In this document: piece after piece, positions 52,718 through 61,277 of the stretch
Layout: every line of letters begins with the position of its first letter
How positions within the stretch are numbered: position 1 is the first letter of the stretch
NCBI GenBank assembly: GCA_019638185.1
Contig: JAHBUH010000017.1
Coordinates: 1 to 64,000, forward strand
DNA from: Leadbetterella sp.
Lineage (GTDB): Bacteria > Bacteroidota > Bacteroidia > Cytophagales > Spirosomataceae
DNA: 64,000 bases
Reading direction: 5' to 3'
Program-made: the position numbers and the translations under genes
Notes under the pieces: model-generated
Databases searched by the model: none
What the model was told of the DNA's origin: nothing
The model's input: only the letters and a program-made list of their open reading frames with translations

Positions 52718-54148
52718 ATGGAGTTTGATGTGGTGATCGGTCTGGAAGTACACTGCCAGCTAAATACCAGGAGCAAGATATTTGCCAGGGATCATAACAG
52801 TTTCGGGGCGGAAGCCAATACGAATATCGGGGTGCTGACCCTGGCCCACCCGGGTGTGCTTCCGCGTACTAACCGGGAGGTGGTAGACAGTGCCGTAAAA
52901 CTGGGCCTGGCTTTTGGGAGTGAGATCAACCGCTTCAATTATTTCGACAGGAAAAATTATTTTTACCCCGATCTGCCCAAAGGCTACCAGGTAACCCAGG
53001 ACAGCCGGCCGGTGTGTGTGGGCGGTAGCGTGCGTTTTGTGCTGAAAGAAGGCCGCTCGTATGTAGATCATGAGGTGAAGGTGCATCATATTCACATGGA
53101 AGAAGATGCGGGGAAATCCATTCACGCCGCTGACGGCACCCTGCTGGACTATAACCGGGCCGGGGCACCGCTGCTGGAGATCGTGTCTTACCCCTGCATT
53201 ACATCACCGGAAGAGGCGGCGGGCTACCTGGCGGAGATCCGGCGGATAGTGCGCTTCCTGGGCATCAGTGACGGTAACATGGAAGAAGGATCACTCCGCG
53301 CTGACCTGAACGTATCCCTGAAGCCCAAAGGCAGCGAAATCCTGGGTACCAAGGTGGAGATCAAGAACATGAACTCCATCCGGTTTTTACAGCGTGCGGC
53401 CGAATACGAGATCCGGCGGCAGGCGGAACTGCTGCAGGCCGGCGGGCAGGTGCTCCAGGAAACCCGTACCTTTATCCCGGAAACCGGGGAAACGGAAGGT
53501 ATGCGGGTGAAGGAAACCGCTAACGACTACCGGTATTTCCCGGAACCTGACCTGGCCCCCATCCATATCCCGGAAGAAAAGTTAGCGGAAATAAAGCTCC
53601 CGGAACTGCCGTATGCGCTTTTTCATACCTTTGTTTCAGAGTATGGCCTGCCCGAGGATAACGCCTACGTGATCTCGGAAGAAAAGGAGCTGAGTGATTA
53701 TTTCCGGGAGACAGTAAGCCTGACGCCGCATTACAAGGCGGTTTCCAACTGGATGGTTTCCTATATGCGGGGCGATATGAATGAGCGGGGCCTGGGCATC
53801 CATGAATACCCTGTCCGGCCGGCCCAGCTGGCTGAACTGGTGAACGCCATTGAAGAAGGAAAATTCAGCCATACCGCCGGCCAAAAGTTAATGGCCCTGT
53901 TAACGGAGACACCGCGGGCTAACCTGATGGCTCTGGCCGAGTCAAACGGACTGGTGCTGACCCAGGATACGTCCAGCATCAGCGCGTGGGCAGATGAAGT
54001 GCTCACACGCAATAAAACCAAGGTGGAAGAGTTTAAGAAGGGAAAGAAAGGGCTTCTGGGCCTGTTTGTGGGAGAAGTAATGAAGCTCTCCGGCGGTTCG
54101 GCAGACCCGCGGGAAGTAAATAAGGTGTTAATGGAAAAACTTCAATAA
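52718..54148 (+). CDS. gatB: Aspartyl/glutamyl-tRNA amidotransferase subunit B
   Basis: 476 residues, a normal length. Kinase/tRNA-binding subunit of GatCAB, which amidates misacylated Glu-tRNA(Gln) and Asp-tRNA(Asn). The start FDVVIGLEVHCQLNTRSKIF, the active-site region NFDRKNYFYPDLPKGYQVTQ-like (YFDRKNYFYPDLPKGYQ), VHHIHMEEDAGK, DYNRAGAPLLEIVSYP and EGSLRADLNVSLKPKG are diagnostic. The C-terminal YqeY-like tail ends KLSGGSADPREVNKVLMEKL. gatA and gatC are not in the window. The next gene starts 1 base after the stop. Confidence 0.97.
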   Translation: MEFDVVIGLEVHCQLNTRSKIFARDHNSFGAEANTNIGVLTLAHPGVLPRTNREVVDSAVKLGLAFGSEINRFNYFDRKNYFYPDLPKGYQVTQDSRPVCVGGSVRFVLKEGRSYVDHEVKVHHIHMEEDAGKSIHAADGTLLDYNRAGAPLLEIVSYPCITSPEEAAGYLAEIRRIVRFLGISDGNMEEGSLRADLNVSLKPKGSEILGTKVEIKNMNSIRFLQRAAEYEIRRQAELLQAGGQVLQETRTFIPETGETEGMRVKETANDYRYFPEPDLAPIHIPEEKLAEIKLPELPYALFHTFVSEYGLPEDNAYVISEEKELSDYFRETVSLTPHYKAVSNWMVSYMRGDMNERGLGIHEYPVRPAQLAELVNAIEEGKFSHTAGQKLMALLTETPRANLMALAESNGLVLTQDTSSISAWADEVLTRNKTKVEEFKKGKKGLLGLFVGEVMKLSGGSADPREVNKVLMEKLQ

Positions 54149-54149
54149 G

Positions 54150-55277
54150 ATGAGAACATTGATTTTCGGTTTACTGATTTCATTAAACGGTATGGCCCAG
54201 AGCCTGCCCGTGGAAATTAATATGACCCTGCTGAATAAGGAGGTGAAAGGGAAGGTATACCTGGAGCAGCTGAATGACCGGGGCTTTGGTGAAAAAATAG
54301 ACAGCGTTAAGATAGAAGGTGCGTCTTTTGTGTTCCGGGCCACTATTCCTGAACCCGGAATTTACCAGCTGAACATCGCCAATGACCAGCAGATCGGGCT
54401 GCTGCTGGACGGGGGCGAAAAGCTGAACATCAAAGCAGAGGGCATCACGCCGGAAGATAAGGCCCCGGAGGCTTCAGTGGAGGGATCCTCCCCTATGACC
54501 ACCTACAGTGAGCTGCTGAATGCGCATTTCGGCTTTATGGGCAAGGTAAAAGATATTGATACCAAATTCAAATCATCCGCTAATGAGGCCACCCGGCTGA
54601 AGCTGAGAGAACAGTACCTGGACCTGCTGAAAGAACATAATACAACCATCCTGGACAAGGTAAAATCACTGGGAACCACTTCTGCGGGCATCCTGGCCAC
54701 GAATAATTTCCTGAATAATGAGGTGTCCGGAGAGTATTTCGATGAACTGGCCCAAAAGCTGCAGCAGGAGGGGAAGAAATCCCGCCTGGCGCTGCTGTTC
54801 ATTCAGCGCGTGAACAAGGAGAAGATAGGCCAACCCGGCGTGGAGGCCCCTGATTTTGAGCTGAAAAACCTGAAAGGAGAAGTGGTGAAGTTGTCGGATC
54901 TGAAGGGGAAGACGGTGATCCTGGATTTCTGGGCTACCTGGTGCGGTCCCTGCCTCATGTCTTTTCCCGGTATGAAAATGGCCATGGAAAAATATGCCGG
55001 CCGCCAGGATGTGGTCTTTGTTTATATCAATACCTTTGAGCGGGTGCCCCCGGAAACCACGAAAAGCCATGTGGACACCTTCGTGAACCGGCGGGGACTG
55101 GAGTACCTGAACACCGTTCTGGATGAAGCGCACCAGGTGGCATTTTTATACGGTGTGGAGTCTATTCCCACTAAATTTATTATTGATAAGGAAGGAAAAT
55201 TCCTGCACATGAGCCGGGGTTTTGCCGGCTCGGATGAGGCGGTGGTGAATGAGATCAGCGAGTGGCTGGATAAATAA
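54150..55277 (+). CDS. TlpA/ResA-like thioredoxin-family protein
   Basis: 375 residues with a signal peptide (FGLLISLNGMAQS). An N-terminal DUF4369-like beta domain (KGKVYLEQLNDRGFGEKIDSVKIEGASFVF) and a helical linker precede a C-terminal thioredoxin fold at about 230-375. The redox-active Cys pair lies in DFWATWCGPCLMSFPGM, and the cis-Pro segment is VESIPTKFIID. It is likely a periplasmic thiol oxidoreductase, for disulfide reduction or cytochrome maturation. This architecture is abundant in Bacteroidota. It follows gatB by 1 base and precedes proC by 22 bases. Confidence 0.92.
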   Translation: MRTLIFGLLISLNGMAQSLPVEINMTLLNKEVKGKVYLEQLNDRGFGEKIDSVKIEGASFVFRATIPEPGIYQLNIANDQQIGLLLDGGEKLNIKAEGITPEDKAPEASVEGSSPMTTYSELLNAHFGFMGKVKDIDTKFKSSANEATRLKLREQYLDLLKEHNTTILDKVKSLGTTSAGILATNNFLNNEVSGEYFDELAQKLQQEGKKSRLALLFIQRVNKEKIGQPGVEAPDFELKNLKGEVVKLSDLKGKTVILDFWATWCGPCLMSFPGMKMAMEKYAGRQDVVFVYINTFERVPPETTKSHVDTFVNRRGLEYLNTVLDEAHQVAFLYGVESIPTKFIIDKEGKFLHMSRGFAGSDEAVVNEISEWLDK

Positions 55278-55299
55278 GGGACCTGAACTAATTTTATAT

Positions 55300-56100
55300 A
55301 TGAAAATCGCAATCGTAGGCTGCGGAAATATGGGAATGGCCTTTGCGCGTTCCTTTGTGCAGTATGACCTGGTCAAAAAAGAAGACCTCCTGCTGATCGA
55401 AAAGAGCAGGGAACGGTCTGAAATGCTCCGTTCCCAGAAGGAGGGAGTGGTGGTGGATACCATAAACCACTCGGTCGGGGAATATGACCTGGTGATCCTT
55501 TCCGTGAAACCCCAGGACTTCCTGTCGGTTACGGCGGAACTCCGCGGTTTTCTCCAGCCTGACCAGGTGGTACTTTCCATCATGGCGGGTATCCCCATGG
55601 CCCGGATACAGGCAGAGCTGGCCCACCGGCAGGTGGTGCGGGCCATGCCCAATACCCCGGCTATGCTGGGCCAGGGCATCACCGGCTACTATGCCGCTGA
55701 AGGCATCAGCTTTCAGAAGTTGCAACGTATAGATAACCTGATCAACGCCACCGGCCGCTCGGTTTACCTGGAAAACGAGGAGCTGATCGATGCCGTTACG
55801 GCGCTGAGCGGAAGCGGCCCGGCTTATTTTTACTACCTGGTAAAGCACATGGTGGAAGCCGGGGTGAAGATGGGCTTTGACGAAGGGCTGGCCCGCTTAC
55901 TGGTGAAGCAGACCATGCTGGGGTCTTATCACCTCATCAATAATGCCGAGCAAAGCCTGGATGAGCTCATTGCCGCGGTGGCTTCCAAAGGCGGAACCAC
56001 GGAAGCGGCGCTGAAGACTTTCGGGGAAAAGAACCTGGGCCCGTCACTGATAGAGGGCATCCTGAAGGCGGAAGAGCGGGCTAAGGAGCTGTCAAAATAG
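55300..56100 (+). CDS. proC: Pyrroline-5-carboxylate reductase
   Basis: Last step of proline synthesis (NADPH reduction of P5C). I start at the ATG at 55300 (266 residues): it gives MKIAIVGCGNMGMAFARSF, the Rossmann Gly motif, whereas the longer frame would overlap the previous gene. Further motifs are LSVKPQDFLSVTAEL, VLSIMAGIPMARIQ, VRAMPNTPAMLGQGITGYY, ALSGSGPAYFYYLVKHMVEAG and AAVASKGGTTEAALKTF (the proC signature). The length is normal. Confidence 0.96.
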   Translation: MKIAIVGCGNMGMAFARSFVQYDLVKKEDLLLIEKSRERSEMLRSQKEGVVVDTINHSVGEYDLVILSVKPQDFLSVTAELRGFLQPDQVVLSIMAGIPMARIQAELAHRQVVRAMPNTPAMLGQGITGYYAAEGISFQKLQRIDNLINATGRSVYLENEELIDAVTALSGSGPAYFYYLVKHMVEAGVKMGFDEGLARLLVKQTMLGSYHLINNAEQSLDELIAAVASKGGTTEAALKTFGEKNLGPSLIEGILKAEERAKELSK

Positions 56101-56127
56101 GAGACTAAAATTCTGTTTTTTGGAATA

Positions 56128-56175
56128 AAATGCCTTTCGGGTAGAAAAAAAATCTACCGGGAGGCATTTCTTTTA
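56128..56175 (+). terminator. Long hairpin terminator after proC
   Basis: The outer arms AAATGCCT (56128-56135) and AGGCATTT (56162-56169) enclose a second stem GGTAGA/TCTACC with an A-rich loop. TTTCTTTTAG follows. Confidence 0.65.
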
Positions 56176-56218
56176 GTGGATGTGGGTAACTTTACGCTTT
56201 TGAAAGACATTGGCACCC

Positions 56219-56677
56219 ATGGATATTGATCCGGTAGATCTCAGGATACTCAAGATATTAAAGAAAGACGGTATGATGACCAACCGCCAGATTGCGTATG
56301 AGCTGAATCTGACCACTACACCCGTGCATGAGCGGATCAAGCGCCTGCGCCGTGACGGCCTCATCCGGAATTATACCATAGAGCTGGACCTGAAAAAGCT
56401 GAATAAAAACCTGATGGTGTTTGTGAAAGTATCCCTCAAAGAGCACAGCCAGGAATACCTCAAACGTTTTGAAGAAGACGTACAGGGGATCCCGGAGATC
56501 GTGGAGTGCTTCTGCATATCGGGGGAATCTGACTTTCTCCTGAAGGTGATCGTCAGTGACATGGAAGAATATAAACACTTTATCCTCAATAAGCTGGCTG
56601 CCCTACCCAATATCGGTGAGGCCCAGTCGAACTTCGTCATCACCGAAGCCAAGATGTCATCCGTTCTGGGCGAGTAA
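56219..56677 (+). CDS. Lrp/AsnC-family transcriptional regulator
   Basis: 152 residues from the ATG at 56219; an in-frame TTG three codons upstream is possible. The N-terminal winged helix (DPVDLRILKILKKDGMMTNRQIAYELNLTTTPVHERIKRLRRDGLI) is followed by a RAM/AsnC ligand-binding domain (VFVKVSLKEHSQEYLKRFEEDV, VECFCISGESDFLLKVIVSDMEEYKHF, TNFVITEAKMSS-like end). It likely senses an amino acid and may control neighbouring amino-acid genes such as proC, but it has its own unit after the proC terminator. It is convergent with the NarL-type regulator, 1 base apart. Confidence 0.94.
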   Translation: MDIDPVDLRILKILKKDGMMTNRQIAYELNLTTTPVHERIKRLRRDGLIRNYTIELDLKKLNKNLMVFVKVSLKEHSQEYLKRFEEDVQGIPEIVECFCISGESDFLLKVIVSDMEEYKHFILNKLAALPNIGEAQSNFVITEAKMSSVLGE

Positions 56678-56678
56678 C

Positions 56679-57344
56679 TCAGCCTTCAAAATTATTGGGA
56701 TCAAAATACCTGTGCTTTACAGCAAAAAGTACCAGTCCCACGCGGGAATTGGTGCCTACTTTGGTAAAGAGGGAGTCGCGGTAGCCGTCTACCGTGCGGT
56801 GGCTCAGGGCCATTTTTTCGGCAATTTCCTTATAGGTCAGGTCCATACACACGTATTTGAGGAACTCCTCCTCCCGGGCGGTGATGTTGTAAGGGTTGAT
56901 CAGCTGGGCGGCCTGCGGATTATGGATGTTGGAATAGAGTTTTTCCGTAGCCCAGCCCGGGAAATAGATTTTTTCCCGCAGCAGGATCTGGAGGGCGATC
57001 TCCAGGTCGCGCGGGTGGATGTTTTTGTGCATGAAGCCTCGGGCGCCGTTATTGATCATCCGGAAAAGCGACTGCTCGTCGTCCTGCATAGACAGGGCCA
57101 TGACCAGGATGTTAGGGTAGTTCCGGGTAAGCCACCGGGCCGTCTCAAAGCCATCCATTACGGGCATGGAAATGTCCAGGAGGATGATATCAGGCCTGTT
57201 TCTGGAATATTTGAATTTATCGATCAGCTCTGCGCCGTTTCCTACATCATACAGGACCTCAAAATCATTGAAGTCGTTTACGATAGAACCGATAGCGGTA
57301 GCGATCAGTTTGTGATCATCAACAATAACAACTTTAGTCTTCAT
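56679..57344 (-). CDS. NarL/LuxR-family response regulator
   Basis: 221 residues. Receiver domain with D9/D10, phospho-acceptor D57 in IILLDISMPVMDG, MALSMQDD and a Lys in GFMHKN. The C-terminal LuxR-type helix-turn-helix (about 150-215) reads ITAREEEFLKYVCMDLTYKEIAEKMALSHRTVDGYRDSLFTKVG. It is the last gene of a four-gene minus-strand operon and lies 66 bases after the kinase gene; cognate output of that kinase by position and type (HisKA_3 kinases pair with NarL regulators). Confidence 0.95.
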   Translation of the reverse strand: MKTKVVIVDDHKLIATAIGSIVNDFNDFEVLYDVGNGAELIDKFKYSRNRPDIILLDISMPVMDGFETARWLTRNYPNILVMALSMQDDEQSLFRMINNGARGFMHKNIHPRDLEIALQILLREKIYFPGWATEKLYSNIHNPQAAQLINPYNITAREEEFLKYVCMDLTYKEIAEKMALSHRTVDGYRDSLFTKVGTNSRVGLVLFAVKHRYFDPNNFEG

Positions 57345-57410
57345 TCAGCTAAAACTCATGCATAGTGCATGTTTTCCGCTGCGAACATACAATAAAATTT
57401 TACAAAAATA

Positions 57411-58184
57411 TTAATATGGTACGGAAAAAGTAAGTTCGGTTCCCTCGCCTTTGCGGGAGTGGATTTCAGCGCGGCCTTTCATTTCGAGGACCCGTTTTTT
57501 CATATTGGATATCCCTACACCGGGGCCGGTATTTTTCTGAATGTCAAAGCCCACGCCATCGTCTGAACATTTCACCCGCAGCTGGCTGTCGGTAAAATCC
57601 AGGTTAATCCGGATCTGCGAACACCGGGCGTGTTTCACGCTGTTCTGGAGAAATTCCTGGATGATACGGTGGATGTTGTGTTTGGCTTCCTCCCGGAGGT
57701 CAAATTCGCCTTCCTGTTCCACCACCACCCGGATGCCGTTCATGTTCTGGATGCGGTTTGTTTCCAGCAGGATAAGGTCCTGGAGACGGGTCTGGTACCT
57801 TTCGGGGTTTACCAGGGTGCGGGAGAGCTGGCGCAGCTCAGTTAGTGATTCATCGATCAGCTCACTGATTTCGCCGAGGTTGCTATATGAATTCTTCACG
57901 GAGGAAACCCCGTTCTTTTTAAGATAAATAGAAGCAAGGGTGAGCTTCTGGCCCACGCTGTCATGGATCTCCTTACCTATTTTTTTCATGGTTTCCTTCT
58001 GCGCGTCAACCTCTATCTGAAGTTTTGCCTTTTCGTATTCCATTTTGATTTGTGTTAATTCCTTTTCGTAGAGTACCTTGCGTTTTCTGAACTGGGAGAC
58101 AAAGTAGACCATCCCGATAATAAACACAAAGAGGATCAGGTTGATCAGGATAATAAAAGTGACTATTTCTCTCTCACCGCCCAT
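57411..58184 (-). CDS. NarX/DesK-type histidine kinase with a single membrane helix
   Basis: 257 residues. One N-terminal helix (about 8-30, VTFIILINLILFVFIIGMVYFV) and a coiled coil (31-70) lead into a HisKA_3 domain with KIGKEIHDSVGQKL (phospho-His74). The HATPase domain has QEFLQNSVKHAR, CSDDGVGFD and GPGVGISNMKKRV. No sensor domain is present. Its start overlaps the end of the seven-helix protein gene by 22 bases, so the sensing part is probably supplied by that protein. Confidence 0.94.
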   Translation of the reverse strand: MGGEREIVTFIILINLILFVFIIGMVYFVSQFRKRKVLYEKELTQIKMEYEKAKLQIEVDAQKETMKKIGKEIHDSVGQKLTLASIYLKKNGVSSVKNSYSNLGEISELIDESLTELRQLSRTLVNPERYQTRLQDLILLETNRIQNMNGIRVVVEQEGEFDLREEAKHNIHRIIQEFLQNSVKHARCSQIRINLDFTDSQLRVKCSDDGVGFDIQKNTGPGVGISNMKKRVLEMKGRAEIHSRKGEGTELTFSVPY

Positions 58185-58822
58185 ACAAAACTGATCAGAA
58201 AACAGGTGTACATGATAAAGTTGAAAATAAGTATCACGTTAAAATAAATAGTAAATACTTTGGGGTAGTTCACTACCATGTAGTTAAATATCCCGAAGAG
58301 CGGCAAAGCGCCCAGCCAGAAGACTAACAGCCCCAGCGTGACCCAAAACATTCTTTCCCGGTAGAAAAACAATATCCTGTCGTTTTTACTTAACTGGTAA
58401 AAATAGCGCAAAATATGGGCCAACATCAGCAGGTTAGCTACCATATAGGAAAAGCTGTTGAAATAATAGCCTTCCAGGTCAATCAGCGTAAAGCATTCCA
58501 CAATCACAGACAGGATGAATACCACCGTGCCCGTATAGTAAAACCGGTTACTGTTCACTATCCCCTTATTGATCAGCCAGAAGTAATAGATCACCTGGAA
58601 AGGGATCACAAAAAGCTGGTAATAAAAGAAACTTAACTGGGGATATTTACCCAAAAGATACCGGTTTATTAACAGCCCGCTTCCATCCAGGATCCCCACC
58701 ACTATGATGAACCAGGGAAAAGTGGTCCAGTAAGTTTTGGGTTGCTTCCTGGTGGTCAGCAACCCAAAAACTCCTACAAAAAGAACATAGATGAAGAAAT
58801 AACTTCTCAGAAATACTACCAC
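58163..58822 (-). CDS. Seven-helix membrane protein, probable sensor partner
   Basis: 219 residues, seven predicted helices: RSYFFIYVLFVGVFGLL, TTFPWFIIVVGILDG, LSFFYYQLFVIPFQVIYYFWL, YYTGTVVFILSVIVECF, YMVANLLMLAHILRYFY, FWVTLGLLVFWLGALPLF, FTIYFNVILIFNFIMYTCFL. It has no enzymatic domain and no recognised family name. Its end overlaps the kinase gene by 22 bases, and it follows the lipoprotein gene by 6 bases. By context it is the membrane sensor or regulator of the kinase. In Bacteroidota such 7TM proteins often accompany short kinases; the ligand is unknown. Confidence 0.85.
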   Translation of the reverse strand: MVVFLRSYFFIYVLFVGVFGLLTTRKQPKTYWTTFPWFIIVVGILDGSGLLINRYLLGKYPQLSFFYYQLFVIPFQVIYYFWLINKGIVNSNRFYYTGTVVFILSVIVECFTLIDLEGYYFNSFSYMVANLLMLAHILRYFYQLSKNDRILFFYRERMFWVTLGLLVFWLGALPLFGIFNYMVVNYPKVFTIYFNVILIFNFIMYTCFLISFVWAVREK

Positions 58823-58828
58823 TTCTTT

Positions 58829-59509
58829 TTAGTTAGTATAAGGCGGCGGTATCATGTTAGCGAAGTCCGGGATGGGTGAATCTTCCTCGTAGTCGATCAG
58901 TTTGAAAGTCGACAGGTCATTTTTATAATGCTCTGTAAGCGACTTGATCTTCTTAGACCGGCCCGTGGAGATCTCCAGGTAATTTTTCTTCGGGTTAAAC
59001 TCGAAAGTCTTGCCGTTCTGCCGGATGGTAGGCACAAAGAAGATGGTGGTCCGGCCGGCTTTATTCGCTTCCCCGCCCAGCTTTTCCAGTTGCGGGAATT
59101 GCCGCAGCAGGTCGGAGGTAGGGTATTGTCCGAAGTGAATATTTACACCCAGGTCTTCCGATTTAACATTCTGTCCGGAAGCTTTGGCGTAATATTCAAT
59201 GTACCACACCAGGTTCTTTAAATCATCCAGGCTATAATACAGGTACTCCGTATCTTCAATGTTTAAAGATTTTTTGATAGCGGGAAGATGATTAGCCATA
59301 TAATTCTTTTTCAGGATCATGGCCTGGGGAATAGACATGGATTTAAAGCTTTCGTAGTTCGAATAATCTAGCACTACCTGGGTGCCTTTCAGCTGGGCTG
59401 AGTTACCGTTGGCCTCATCCGGTTTGTCGGGTTGGGCGCAACCTTTCATGACTAACATTCCAAGAACGCCAAGGGTGACGAGGTTGGAAAAAATAAGAAC
59501 TTTTTTCAT
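58829..59509 (-). CDS. Lipoprotein-like hypothetical protein of the sensor operon
   Basis: 226 residues. The N-terminal hydrophobic segment ends VMKGC (Cys24), followed by AQPDKPDEANG, so it is probably a lipoprotein, although the lipobox is imperfect. The body contains EYLYYSLDDLKNLVWYIEYYAKASGQNVKSEDLGVNIHFGQYP and RTTIFFVPTIRQNGKTFEFNPKKNYLEIS; similar short lipoproteins recur in Bacteroidota but I cannot name the family. It is the first gene of the operon with the 7TM protein, kinase and regulator, and could be the periplasmic input component. Confidence 0.75.
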   Translation of the reverse strand: MKKVLIFSNLVTLGVLGMLVMKGCAQPDKPDEANGNSAQLKGTQVVLDYSNYESFKSMSIPQAMILKKNYMANHLPAIKKSLNIEDTEYLYYSLDDLKNLVWYIEYYAKASGQNVKSEDLGVNIHFGQYPTSDLLRQFPQLEKLGGEANKAGRTTIFFVPTIRQNGKTFEFNPKKNYLEISTGRSKKIKSLTEHYKNDLSTFKLIDYEEDSPIPDFANMIPPPYTN

Positions 59510-59636
59510 GGGCTTACAAGATTTAAAAAATGAGAATACAAACTGTGTGCAAGTTACACAGTTTTTTGAGCTCTATCTATATTCGATACAATACCTCGGG
59601 GGTTGAAATTTATTAACCAGCTTATTATGAGCTTTT

Positions 59637-59685
59637 TGAAAAATAAAAAAGGGTGTTTTAACGGTATAAGTACCGTGTAAACACC
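59637..59685 (-). terminator. Intrinsic terminator of the yicC-DUF4126 unit
   Basis: Arms GGTGTTT (59652-59658) and AAACACC (59679-59685), with an inner ACGGTA/TACCGT stem and an AAG-type loop. On the minus strand it is followed by CTTTTTTATTTTT. A 15-base copy of part of it (AGGGTGTTTTAACGG) is repeated at 59697-59711. Confidence 0.85.
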
Positions 59686-59724
59686 TGGTCAGGGGGAGGG
59701 TGTTTTAACGGGGGCAGAAATTTC

Positions 59725-60291
59725 TCAGGCCGGCTGTTTGGGGCGCCTCCGGAAGAGCTTTTTCAGGATCCAGAAGGCAAAAAGCAGCGTAAGTATCCCC
59801 ATGATCACGGGTAGCCAGACGGCCAGCAGGGAAACCAGTGATGAAAGTACGTTTTCAAAGGTACTGAAAATGCTGTTCCCGGTACCTGCTGTAAATTTAG
59901 AAGAGCCTAAGCGCAGCAGGGAGGTGCCGGCCTGCACGGTTCCGGCCACGCCGCCGCCGGCCACCAGGGCCAGGCCCCATTGGATCACCGGGTCATGAAT
60001 AGCCAGGAACTGGGAGGTCAGCAGGGTGCCGGCCAGTACCGATGCCGGCATGGCCAGGGTATCCAGCAGGTTATCAATAAAAGGAATATAATAGGCGCCG
60101 ATTTCGGCTATCGTGGCGGCCACCAACAGCACCGTGGCGGAATCCGAGGCCATCCAGGCGAAATTATCGGCCAGGTCTACCCAGCCCGTTTTGGCAGCCA
60201 GGTTAGAAATAAGCAGGGGAATGAAAATCCGGAACCCCGATCCGGCACTGAGCGCTACACCCAAAAGCAGTCCGGGGATCCAGCTTTCCAT
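59725..60291 (-). CDS. DUF4126 membrane protein
   Basis: 188 residues with four to five hydrophobic helices. The family pattern LLLGVALSAGSGFRIFIPLLISNLAAKTGWVDLADNFAWM, IPFIDNLLDTLAMPASVLAGTLLTSQFL, PVIQWGLALVAGGGVAGTVQAGTSLLRLGSSKFTAGTGNSIFSTFEN and LPVIMGILTLLFAFWILKKLF marks DUF4126. The function is unknown; a transport or membrane-organising role is possible. It starts 2 bases downstream of yicC and shares its transcript. Confidence 0.9.
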   Translation of the reverse strand: MESWIPGLLLGVALSAGSGFRIFIPLLISNLAAKTGWVDLADNFAWMASDSATVLLVAATIAEIGAYYIPFIDNLLDTLAMPASVLAGTLLTSQFLAIHDPVIQWGLALVAGGGVAGTVQAGTSLLRLGSSKFTAGTGNSIFSTFENVLSSLVSLLAVWLPVIMGILTLLFAFWILKKLFRRRPKQPA

Positions 60292-60293
60292 CT

Positions 60294-61178
60294 TTACAGG
60301 ATATTAGAAGTTTGTTCCTTGATTTTTTCCAGCTCGTCTTTCATCTGCACCACCAGGCGCTGGATCTCGGCATCGTTTGCTTTGGAGCCGATGGTATTGA
60401 TCTCCCGGCCGATCTCCTGGGCAATGAAATTTAACTTTTTGCCGTTGGAGTTTCCGTCCAGTTCCTTCACAAAATACTCCAGGTGGGCTCTTAAGCGTAC
60501 CTTTTCTTCCGAAATATCAAATTTCTCAATGTAATAAATGAGCTCCTGCTCAAAACGGTTCTTATCGAAATTCTCGGAATTCACGAAATCGCCGATGGCC
60601 TTCGTGATCTTTTCGCGGGTATTGATGATCCGGCCGGCATCCTGGGCGTTTACCTTTTCCAGCAGCCCGCTGATGATCTCAATGTATTCGGTAAATTTAA
60701 TTTTTGTGCCCTGACCCTCCCGGATCCGGAATTCTTTGCACCGGGCTATACCGGCTTTGATCACGTCCAGTACCTCGTTCCAGGCTTCCTCAGCCTCTTC
60801 GGCGTCCTGGATGCCGTTATTAAAGGCATTGGGCATCATGGTGGCCATGCGGAGCACCTCGGTAGGGGAGGCCTCAAACTGCAGCTCGGCCGCCGTTTGC
60901 ATCAGGTCACGGAAATAGGCCTTCACCAGGGGGCGGTTCACTAGCGTGGAGATCATGGCGTCTTCCCGGGGGATCAGGTTCAGGGTAATATCAATCTTCC
61001 CCCTTTCCAGCTCCTTCTGCAGGAGATTACGGATGTCGATCTCCCGCGAAGAAAGACTCTTGGGAATCCGGCAATAGATATCGGTGAACTTCGAATTCAG
61101 GGTTTTGATCTCAACGGATATGGTCTGCTTGCCGGTTTCTTTTTGTACAGAACCGAAGCCGGTCATGGATTGCAACAT
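60294..61178 (-). CDS. yicC: YicC-family endoribonuclease/stress-induced protein
   Basis: 294 residues. The YicC/YloC family start MLQSMTGFGSVQKETGKQTISVEIKTLNSKFTDIYCRIP and the DUF1732 C-terminus (RLRAHLEYFVKELDGNSNGKKLNFIAQEIGREINTIGSKANDAEIQRLVVQMKDELEKIKEQ) are both intact. E. coli YicC is an RNA-binding endoribonuclease. First gene of a unit with DUF4126. Divergent from argS. Confidence 0.95.
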   Translation of the reverse strand: MLQSMTGFGSVQKETGKQTISVEIKTLNSKFTDIYCRIPKSLSSREIDIRNLLQKELERGKIDITLNLIPREDAMISTLVNRPLVKAYFRDLMQTAAELQFEASPTEVLRMATMMPNAFNNGIQDAEEAEEAWNEVLDVIKAGIARCKEFRIREGQGTKIKFTEYIEIISGLLEKVNAQDAGRIINTREKITKAIGDFVNSENFDKNRFEQELIYYIEKFDISEEKVRLRAHLEYFVKELDGNSNGKKLNFIAQEIGREINTIGSKANDAEIQRLVVQMKDELEKIKEQTSNIL

Positions 61179-61250
61179 AAAAAGTTAATATAGTTTTGCG
61201 TAAAACTAACGATAAAAAAACTTGCTGCCGCCTCACAAGGCAAAAATGTG

Positions 61251-61258
61251 TAATTTTG
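61251..61258 (+). promoter_or_regulatory. Predicted -7 element of argS
   Basis: TAATTTTG fits TAnnTTTG, 20 bases before the argS ATG. No T-box or other leader structure is seen. Confidence 0.45.
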
Positions 61259-61277
61259 CAGCCTAACAGAATTTTGC

